In this document: one piece after another, positions 57,901 to 64,000 of the stretch | How the letters are laid out: every line of letters starts with the position of its first letter | How positions within the stretch are numbered: position 1 is the stretch's first letter | Assembly: GCA_038503065.1 (NCBI GenBank) | Contig: JBCAMK010000014.1 | Coordinates: 496,001-560,000 of the forward strand | Reading direction: 5' to 3' | Length of the DNA: 64,000 bases | DNA from: Paragyromitra xinjiangensis | Taxonomy: Eukaryota; Ascomycota; Pezizomycetes; Pezizales; Discinaceae | Position numbers and translations under genes: made by a program | The notes under the pieces: model-generated | Databases searched by the model: none | What the model saw: only the letters and a program-made list of their open reading frames with translations | What the model was told of the DNA's origin: nothing

Positions 57901-59177
57901 TTGAACTCCTCGAGAAGAGACAAAACCTTTTTCTCACTCTCCGACTTAGAAACCTGGGATTTTAGAGCCTCCTGCACGTCCCGGAGAAGGTTGATGACAC
58001 GTTCTTGCTCTTCCTTTGTAGGCATTTCCTTCAGAATTCGCTCAAGCGCAGCCATCTCAGCGCCTGATTTAGCGTCGATACTAGAGGCTTTAGAGCTCGA
58101 TGAAACTTTTGAGGAAGCAAGGTCACTAGCATAACTCGAGGAGCGGCTGCTGGCAGAGCCTTGGGTAATCATGGGAATTGAAGAACTTGGGCCTTCGAGC
58201 AGCCTGTCGCTTTCCAGAATACGAAGACTGTGAACTAGCTCGCGGAGGCTTGTGCGGATATCTTCGTCCCTACTCTTCGTGGCCTCCTTCAGAGATATAA
58301 GATCGGTTGCATTGTCCTTCGAACGGCGGGAGAGATTTGTCATCTCCCTCTGAAGGCTGTTTGCAATTGATGTAAGACCAGAAAGCTGGGAAGTGAGGGT
58401 CTCAAGGTCATGAACGGTGAATTTTGGCATCTCATCCGATTCCCAATCTCGACGCCGGGCTTCCGACTCCCGTTCCTGTTCTCTACCTCGGTCCTCCTTA
58501 TTCCGGTCCTTTGGAGGCGTCGAAAAGCTAGATGTGGTAAGGGCACTGCTCGGCGCCGGAGGTGAACCTTCCGGGGGTTTGAAACTCCGCAGTGGTGGCA
58601 GCAGAGAAGGCGCTCTATCAAAGTCCAGCGAGCCACGATAGCCAGGCGTTGTCAATGAATCCTTAAACGACGGAAAGCTTCCCTGACTCGCAGACTCCCT
58701 AAGCGCCGGAAACCCTTTCTCCTGCTCTCGGGTAGTTGGGAGATTCCCTTGACTAGCAGCCTCTCGGAGAGTAGGAAAACTGGTCTGGGTCCCAAACAAT
58801 TCCTTTGGGGTGGGAGTGCTATTGCGATTGCTATGTCCCGGCACAGGAGGGGGAGGACCACCACTCATAGCCATGTTTCCCATTTCACGAACTGAAGATG
58901 GTTGCATGGATTGCAATCTTCTATGACTAGCAATAGCCTGCTGGGGACGAGTAGGGGAGACATTATTATTTCCAGGTGATCCTCCTCCATTGGGGGGTGA
59001 AGTTTCCCGAGGAGGACGCCTAACAGGGGAGATTTCCCGCGACTGGTTTTGACTAGCAAGTAAAAACGGGCTCTGGACCTGCCCAATAGTGCGGGGAGAG
59101 CCAGGATTTGGATTCAGTGGGAGCGGAGGCGGGTGGCGAGCAGGATCCGAGGAGTCCCACCTGTCACGAATCGCCAT
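51954..59177 (-). CDS. Giant helical repeat protein (2407 residues, single exon)
   Basis: One uninterrupted frame of 7.2 kb starts at MAIRDRWDSSDPARHPPPLP. Residues 1-230 are Pro/Ser-rich and disordered, followed by coiled coil. Array A (about 387-540) repeats a ~20-residue unit of the form VLSLLEEFKDRE. Array B (about 790-1650) has over 20 copies of a ~30-residue unit, EELKKEVxEMxEKSLxxA plus an acidic Ser/Ala linker. Array C (about 1738-1965) repeats an 18-residue unit, xETKEGIxGVxxAVxxFQ. A conventional coiled coil near 2020-2170 and a Ser-rich acidic tail follow. There is no transmembrane segment, ATPase or motor motif, so automated labels such as myosin or SMC would be misleading. A long scaffold or tether is the natural inference. 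I do not recognise a named orthologue; Woronin-body leashin was considered but not supported. Confidence 0.8.
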   Translation of the reverse strand: MAIRDRWDSSDPARHPPPLPLNPNPGSPRTIGQVQSPFLLASQNQSREISPVRRPPRETSPPNGGGSPGNNNVSPTRPQQAIASHRRLQSMQPSSVREMGNMAMSGGPPPPVPGHSNRNSTPTPKELFGTQTSFPTLREAASQGNLPTTREQEKGFPALRESASQGSFPSFKDSLTTPGYRGSLDFDRAPSLLPPLRSFKPPEGSPPAPSSALTTSSFSTPPKDRNKEDRGREQERESEARRRDWESDEMPKFTVHDLETLTSQLSGLTSIANSLQREMTNLSRRSKDNATDLISLKEATKSRDEDIRTSLRELVHSLRILESDRLLEGPSSSIPMITQGSASSRSSSYASDLASSKVSSSSKASSIDAKSGAEMAALERILKEMPTKEEQERVINLLRDVQEALKSQVSKSESEKKVLSLLEEFKDREYARGKELAIPGKLADSAEGKIMAMLEDLRDDLHQTKPKEVDRRVLFMLEEIKQKDNEDEERIFSVLEDLKNKEGDERIETVLSLLQELKDKGGDAKVLSFLEDIKRRIDVMSEELSNAVNGVKNELRSQSESAKSTSDHPVASDDFLDILNTVKEGVDNNGDTMTEVKKLLEDWKGLKGGQEREAQETLKDLMKEIEVLVTEQRHAIARLHSSSGLPSTALTFNPPLPPDLDNEAAITALANIASTTTRTDITLSSINALIKVFQKDVNHANTHSAESLLSVSRFLDDLQESMAGTNSQAGEIRKIIEVIRIGVGGANDKLAQFDGSFTQKVEELLHIQKHMQRKILGNEDEYIWKQDVGVKAAVEELRSEVEDMMERNAEAASESTEKTVEAISNTAPLIAELKSSIGAMAEALKDADPTEGLDKLKTDLTEAILNTNPAESIQLFRAEVKELLEKSLAAIDSKSGSDEVTELLAGVKQELGELVEKSATASMTESAEVKLAIQTLKSEVEEMLQRSLNSAITISSSTVDDKTSAAITQLKSEVSDMMSKAVAIADKPDGSEKIQESIEELKREITDLMDKYTTALAPPTTYPEAEEIKARIAALSNELCEAMERTVALSSESSAESNQKVKKTVEELRSDIGELGKSMAAAVASNSASSVEEAMKTAFEGMRTEVLGKIEKNLETSGAANDKMAAAIEELKKEVNEAVENSISLAVAAVPEPDMEPINKVHEALEGLREQISNVMDKSLVSAAGGSDSVKSIVEGLRKEVAEMIEKSTSMLTPSGSEEAMKNLLEGIRKDITEMLEKTPSPSESNAVKDAVDELRKEVSEMLEKSLSAIPASRDAEADTTPVADPSAVERIENSITDLKTEIGEMVERSLAAAIANSTFDSEENVKEVIEELKKDVRDILQMSIVPLAPPKEEAVELVKVALAGFKHDLGVFAAKGAVPSEPSIGVMEAIIELKTQVGEMLGRSKDDEIRGALEALRMQVEGFSVSGSGPGGDEKQAVEALTKEVQFLVERFSVVAGEMKTAVEDLQKKESGQLQISGVSSGGEVKEAIDALKTHVEGLEIKEAMDSLRAQVEELSEKSKDDEIKEAIESLKKDIEDSMDRSMSALVIPTSTDAPAVKEMIDALRKDLVDSMKRGFESIRDTDAIQELTESVRLLMERPIRFGGSDIGSDTGFEKPEFSRSQTEYRAADKAGDKADKLKVAVDVLRKEFLEMMEKFSGIVSTSVSAPDSEQAKGIEGMKNAAYEVKQATVEVKRALTGLARGQAEERDVISDINSAVGECRVEVAVVKNLVEEKNGEIREGLAGVTRTVHESKIELKESVAGVKDGIEIFQAVMTEGIVGVSNVVSDFQAETKEGIAGVSDSISGFQVETKDGITGVTTAVNGLQSELKGDITEVRNAVSETHLEMAEGISGISKLVAEFQVDTKEGVSGVKEAVEIVQAGVRESVEEVKKAVEGSQVEVKEVVVDIGAKIGASAAGLKAAIEESHNKVYEGVTGVGAAVEGCSAEVKEDVFAVKKAVEESHSNVVDEHRKTQKQVKEVIGLVDMLQMEWKGSQPALFNTLLELKHLLRDAQESIAKKPDSIPPPPAYDDSQTQEKLNILLAAETRTAKHLPQLDLLDSIKDQVSATSADIAEFLSMQKEVLLEDATAKIDAARQAEADLEKANTERKLVEAATAALRDEHANLQDSVDTLKDETEALNARRLKLTAEVAGLETALDLRRDELLLLEARAEGLERRVIEGVIEQSRALLSKPRSGNSRLSKAGAEAARMKVQHSPTPRASAAPGRRHLSLNQVIGDPPTGNKTSRASLSGTTLGLGQHEYSASLGLLTRSQSTRSVRGTRKSSWGQKNGNSRIFSGNGKDGERELPVKEEETGDLDADEGVDDVDMSVSRGDILEEDEIESGFSEGRRSSSGSVRRLAADDENLDGSPSLKRRSKNYPALGLDFSGDGLDRRDLSGRSISGFSTGP

Positions 59178-60978
59178 TAGATTTGATGATGGGCGTACAG
59201 TGTTGTTTTGAAAGCTATGGTCATGAGAAAAAACGAAGACAAATGCGCAAGAGGCGAGAACACAAACATAGGTGGGATATGGACGACTGCCGTAGAATCC
59301 CCGCGTTCCCTCCCAGGGGCTTTCGGGGTTGTGGCAGTATTGCCTGTAGCAGGCGGCATTCTCACTTGACGATGCGGTTGTGATGATGCAGCTAGGTGAA
59401 GCAGCAAGTCAGAAAGTGATGATTGAGAAGAGATGCCAAGGGGATGAAGATGGAATGGGATGGGAATGGATAGGTAGAGGAGGGAGAGGAGGGAGAGTGG
59501 CAGGGGGGATACATACGATGTTCTCTCTCTCTTCTTGATGAATTACAGGTATCCAGAGATGAAAGAAGTTAATTGTTCGATGAAGTAGAAGCGAGCGAAG
59601 TAGCAAGACAGCTAAGAAAAGCGTTGAGGGGAAGGAAACAGACCGAGAGTAAGATGTATTAAGTGCTCCTCTGCTCAGCTGCCTATCCCCGTCATGCAGG
59701 TCTGGTGTGTAAACAACATCAGCCCAGGAACCAACCAGCATTTCCAGCGCTGCGCCAAAGTGCAAAACAGAGGTAAACTCTAGAAATTAGCACTAGTTGC
59801 TGCGGCAACCATGCCTCTTGGCAGGTGAGGTGGCACTCGCTTCCCCTTGATTGGCTAGCCCTGGGGCACGGCTGGTCCCGATGCCCATAACCGAGACGTC
59901 ATGTTTGTTTCTCCACAGGTACGCAATTGCCTGTATCAACTCTCCGGTAGCTTAAATTCCCGCTCGGTCGCTGTACCCCAAGAGATTCAAGTGCCTGTCC
60001 CGGGAGTTCACTTAATCATGAGCTGGCCATGCAAAGTTCTTTCCACGAAGCAAACACCTTTGATCTACCAACACTCCCACGATGTTGATGATGCACGACA
60101 TCTCCGGTACAAAACTCCTAGATGCTTCCATCCGAGTTTACGGCAGTAACGATGGTTTGAGCCACTGACTAGCTTTACGCTTAAAATTCTTTACCTAGTG
60201 ACCTTGGGTACAGGAGAGACAGGATCCACCTGTATACCTTCAGAACTATAACGATCGGATCAACGCAAAACCAACACAACCATAACATTAACATGTGTAC
60301 CGTCGCCCGGCTAACTAGAAGTCATTCGCCGGTCGAATCTATGTGATTGACCATACCACAAAAGAAACCACAGTGGTATCTTGCTTCATAATCTACGTAA
60401 GGATAAAATGATATTCGCTCGGTGTGCCATTCGGCGCGAGATCACCAATGATCACTCGATCTACTGACTCGGGCGTGAATTTAGAGGGTGCGCCAAACAC
60501 TAGCGCCTAGCGACTCTTGAATCAAAAATGGATGGAGATGCTACATGTACCTACATGTACCTACATGTACCTACATGTACCTAGATGAGTTTCAGAACAC
60601 GAAATTCTACAAGTAACGTGAGCCAAATTCAACTTCGCTCACTTACAACTCTCTACTATGAGCACCAAACTAAATGCTCAATTAGCCCAATTATCAAGGT
60701 CGCGAGATACATGTACTCATAGTCAACCTAACCGTAACACCATTCCAGGAACCAGCTCCCAAACTTCTACAACGCAAGGACCAAGCCCTAATCTAATCTA
60801 ATCACGCCAAGCCACCACCACCACACCGCCGTGACTGCCCTTCCCTCCCCCCACAGCCCAGCCTTCGAATTCCATCTACACACGCCCAAAAAAACAACCC
60901 ACCAAAAAATAATTTACAACCACCCACCGACCAAACACCCTACCGACAACCCCGACAACCCCGAACTAGGTGTTCAAG
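59178..60978. promoter_or_regulatory. Divergent intergenic region upstream of the giant gene and RPL27
   Basis: About 1.8 kb between two divergent starts. It contains the 10-bp tandem repeat at 60541-60580 and a further TACATGTA at 60708. A pyrimidine-rich stretch lies about 120-140 bp before the RPL27 ATG (around 60838-60860), as is common upstream of fungal ribosomal protein genes. Frames inside lack motifs. Confidence 0.45.
60541..60580. repeat. Four tandem copies of a TACATGTA-containing 10-mer
   Basis: The unit CTACATGTAC is repeated exactly four times, then decays (CTAGATGAG). Each unit contains the palindrome TACATGTA that recurs elsewhere in the window. Confidence 0.9.
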
Positions 60979-61719
60979 ATGAAGTGTATGTCAACTCTCC
61001 CATGGAATTTTTGTCTCCTGGCTGGATTGGATGGATTTCGAGACACAGGTGGATTTGGATATGGAGGGGGGGGTACTGGGAATAGGAGCTAGAGGAGAGA
61101 GCTGGAGGATTTTTGGATACGGGAGCTGATGTTTTCCGTCTGTAGTCCTCAAGACTGGTAGAGTTGCAATTATCACCCGGGGCAGGTTCGCCGGAAAGAA
61201 GGTTCGCAATCCCCAAATCCACTTATTAAAAACACCATGCTGACTATCATTCCAGGTCGTCATCGTTAAGGGTTAGAAAATCCCACCAAAACTCAAATCC
61301 TACCAAAGCTAACAGCAGCTAGTGATGGACGATGGCTCCAAGTCACACCCCTTCGGCCACGCTCTCGTCGCCGGAATCGAACGCTACCCCTCTAAGGTCA
61401 CCCGCTCCATGTCGAAAAAGAAGGTTGCGGTCCGCTCCAAGGTTAAGCCATTCGTCAAGGTGATCAACTACAACCACCTGATGCCGACCCGCTACACCCT
61501 TGATCTCGAGAGCTTAAAGGGCGTTATCTCCCAGGATACGTTCAAGGAGCCGACGCAGAGGGAGGATGCGAAGAAGACTATTAAGAAGGCATTTGAGGAG
61601 AGGTACCAGACTGGAAAGAATAAGTGGTTCTTTACTCGTGAGTTTCTCTCCTTCTGAATTGGGGTATAGGAGATGGGCTTGGCGCTGATGAGGTTTGGGG
61701 AATAGCTCTGCGGTTCTAG
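60979..61719 (+). CDS. RPL27: 60S ribosomal protein eL27
   Basis: Five exons (60979-60985, 61146-61201, 61256-61271, 61323-61637, 61706-61719) give 135 residues; yeast eL27 has 136. The protein begins [21 protein letters not shown], then VVIVK, then [39 protein letters not shown] and [15 protein letters not shown], ending PLRF, matching the family end to end. The first coding exon has only 7 bases (ATGAAGT) before a GTATGT donor and a 160-nt intron. Exon 3 has 16 bases and the last exon 14 including the stop. Intron-rich, early-intron structures are usual for fungal ribosomal protein genes. The main exon alone would be missed at both ends by simple ORF calling. Confidence 0.95.
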
Positions 61720-62694
61720 ATTTTCTTCTTGTATTTTTTTCCTTCGTGATGGGGTTTTCTTGTTGGTAAAACAAAATAAAAATACAGCAACCGGGTGACC
61801 AAAAGTTGGGGCTTTTTTTCTCTTTCCATGTGCGCGTGGGGGGGAATTGAGTTTTATCGTAATGGGGATATGGTTTTCAGGAATGCGTGAACGAAAAAAA
61901 AGGGCATACCAGGGAAAATGGAATCCGAAAAAGCTGTCTTATGTTACTATCAATATCGAATGCTCTCTCAAGCATCAAATGATTTGTGTGTATGCGATAT
62001 TCTATGAACGGTAGTGGACTTTGGTGGTGGTGCCCCGCTGAGCTCGCCGTTGCTTCCGGGCAGGGCTGGTTGAAACGTGGATTTAAAACAGCTCTAGCAC
62101 CAAGCTTACCAGGTAACGTTAATTCTCCACCATGGATATTCACCATCGCTTCGCCTTCAGCGCCTGCACCCTTCGGCCGAGACTTGTATGAGTATTCCTG
62201 TGGAGGGTAGAAGGTAGTAGGTATGCATACAGCTATCGTCCCTATCTAGCAGGCGAGGATTCTGGCGACAACTCTTTAAGCGCCGGGGGCTTTTCCAAGC
62301 TGCAGGGGGAACCTCCCCCGCCTGGCATTGGCAGCAGCTGGATATGTAACAGTAACCAGTAACCAACCGTCACAACCCCCCATCACACCACGTTCCATCT
62401 GATTCCTCAGTTCCCCTTCTCTGCATCTTCTATCTCTCCCACTCTCAACGCTCTCATGTTCCCCTTTCCTTTCCTTTCCCACTATCTCGCTCCGTTTTCT
62501 TCGTCTTCCTTCGTTATATATCCCTCTGCTGCTGCCTCATCGGTCGACCCGGCGTCCATCGTGTATCCTCGACTCGTTAATCACCTCGACCTTTCCTTTC
62601 TCTACTCTAGGCGAATCACCGCTGTAATTCTCGTTCACACCTGGAAGCTCTCCCGCATCCATACGTAAATCGTAATCTTTAGTACACTACCGTT
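61720..62694. promoter_or_regulatory. Intergenic region: RPL27 3' end and SDR promoter
   Basis: About 1 kb. The first part should be the RPL27 3' UTR. The part from about 62390 is pyrimidine-rich on the + strand (CTTTCC and CTCTC runs), as expected for a fungal promoter and 5' UTR ahead of the gene at 62695. No other feature. Confidence 0.45.
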
Positions 62695-64000
62695 ATGTCT
62701 GGCCCACCATCCATCAGCTCCTTCCAGAGTGACAAACCACTTCTCGAGAGCTTAACAAGTAGCCCCCCTTTCCTAGCTACAGCTAAACCGTAGCTAACCC
62801 CCACAGTTGACCTCCTCATCAACATCTTCAGTGCTACATTCCTCAACCCTGGCTTCGCCCTCCTCCTCCCCCTCGCCTACCGCGCCCAAACCTACCACTA
62901 CGACTCCCCTCCCTTCATCTACTCCTCGATATACTTCATAATCGTCACCATCCTCTTCGCGTGGAAATTTGCTAACAAACGCCTCGCCTTCGGCAAGAAG
63001 CGCGACTTCGACTGGACTGAAGAAGTCGTCGTAATAACCGGCGGCTCCTCCGGGCTTGGTCTCCTCATCGCAGAAACATATGGCATGCGTGGCGTTTCTG
63101 TCGCCGTGCTAGACGTACGGGAGCCTGAAGGCGGTGAGGCCCGAAATGTCGCGTTTTACAAATGTGATGTTGGTGATAAAAAGCAGGTTGAAGCTGCGGC
63201 GAAGGAGATTGAGAGGGATTTGGGAACACCAACTGTTTTGATTAATAATGCAGCTATTGTGCACGGGAAAGGGATATTGGAATTATCGGATGAGGATATT
63301 GAGAAGTATGTTGTCATTTTCTTCAACTTGATCTCTTGTGCTTTACTTCACCGACAACATTTAGTTTGATGATTTGAAGAGAAATGCATGGCTTGTAAGA
63401 CTACACCATGGTTCAGCAATAATCTTCACTAATCTGACATCCACCCCCCCAACCCACTCCCTCCCACCCTACTTCACTCTCCCTGAACTAACACCTCTCC
63501 AAACCAGAACCTTCTCATCCAACACTCTCTCCGCATTCTACACCACCCGTCAATTCCTCCCCGGCATGCAACGCCTCAACAAAGGCAGCATAATAACCAT
63601 TTCCTCCGTCCTCTCCGCCGTCTCCCCAGCCAAAACATCTGCCTACTCCGCCTCTAAAGCCGCGCTAAAATCCCTCCACAACTCCATCACCGCCGAGCTC
63701 TCCGGTGCTTACCCAGGGATCAAAACCCTCCTCGTATGTCCCGGGCAGCTATCAACTCCACTATTCGATGGTGTGAACACACCGTCAAATTTCTTCGCGC
63801 CTGTACTAGAGCCTGTGGAGGTTGCTAAGGAGATTATTGCTGCGATTGATGAGGGTGCGGGTGGCGTGATTGCTATGCCGGCTTATGCGAGGTGGATTGG
63901 GATTATGGAGTTGTTACCCGCGAGCTGGCAGAGGGGGCTAAGGTGGCTGAGTGGGTGTGATACGGCTATGTCGACGTTTAAGGGGAGGAAGACGGTGGCG
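62695..64000 (+). CDS. Membrane-anchored short-chain dehydrogenase/reductase (3' end outside window)
   Basis: Exons 62695-62758, 62807-63305 and 63508 onward (introns of 48 and 202 nt) are in phase and stay open to the window end, at least 352 residues. A hydrophobic N-terminal region (about residues 30-85) likely anchors it to a membrane. The Rossmann fold then starts with VVVITGGSSGLGLLIAETYG (NAD(P)-binding TGxxxGxG). Next come LDVREPE, CDVGD, LINNAAIVHG (NNAG-like), SIITISSVLSAVSPAKTSAY with the catalytic Ser and Tyr, SASKAALKSL with the Lys, and CPGQLSTPLF. The layout resembles the SDR16C/RDH10-like retinol or steroid dehydrogenase group. The substrate in fungi is not predictable from this. 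Confidence 0.88.

Overview
The window looks like nuclear DNA of a filamentous ascomycete (Pezizomycotina). The genes are split by short GT-AG introns, mostly 46-90 nt, with a few of 160-230 nt. Recognisable proteins are fungal-type orthologues (GPI1, DEG1/PUS3, DGK1, NOP15, SNF12, ARP10/RO7, eL27), alongside families expanded in filamentous ascomycetes (DUF3433 membrane proteins, F-box-like proteins). Intergenic DNA is long and carries decayed genes, miniature inverted-repeat elements and simple repeats. I see no bacterial, organellar or viral segment, no rRNA or tRNA gene I could defend, and no CRISPR array. I cannot name the species.

Layout, left to right: the 3' end of an unidentified gene (2-631, +); GPI1 (1617-3816, -); a 95-residue two-span membrane protein (3851-4237, -); DEG1/PUS3 (4783-6471, +). 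A gap then carries a 222-bp MULE-like MITE with a perfect 9-bp target duplication. Next come a 1289-residue double DUF3433 membrane protein (8719-12826, +) and a broken F-box-like gene (15380-17935, +). A repeat-rich gap (about 18-22 kb) is followed by DGK1 (22202-23273, -), an FG-repeat nucleoporin-like gene (25660-27877, -) and a small acidic protein gene (27926-28323, -). NOP15 (31318-33173, +), a TatD/Scn1-like hydrolase (33452-35072, +) and an F-box-like protein with a cysteine-rich tail (36307-38158, +) follow. A 4-kb desert holds the wreck of a multi-span membrane protein gene. Then come two small unknown genes (42435-42846, -; 44000-44597, +), ARP10/RO7 (45139-46763, -), SNF12/RSC6 (49354-51035, -), a 2407-residue helical repeat protein in one exon (51954-59177, -), ribosomal protein eL27 (60979-61719, +) and the first three exons of a membrane-anchored short-chain dehydrogenase (62695-end, +).

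These are independent housekeeping genes rather than a pathway cluster. GPI1 starts GPI-anchor synthesis in the ER. DGK1 makes phosphatidate in the ER or nuclear envelope. DEG1, NOP15 and eL27 serve translation and ribosome assembly. SNF12 remodels chromatin and ARP10 caps dynactin.

The least expected signals are three. First, exon after exon in the conserved genes runs from C-rich on the sense strand at its 5' end to G-rich at its 3' end, and the pattern resets at each intron. Second, the giant helical protein is built from three successive repeat types, including an exact 18-residue array. Third, the palindrome TACATGTA is strongly over-represented in non-coding DNA. Exon boundaries were derived by hand from frame continuity, splice motifs and family motifs; no alignment was run.
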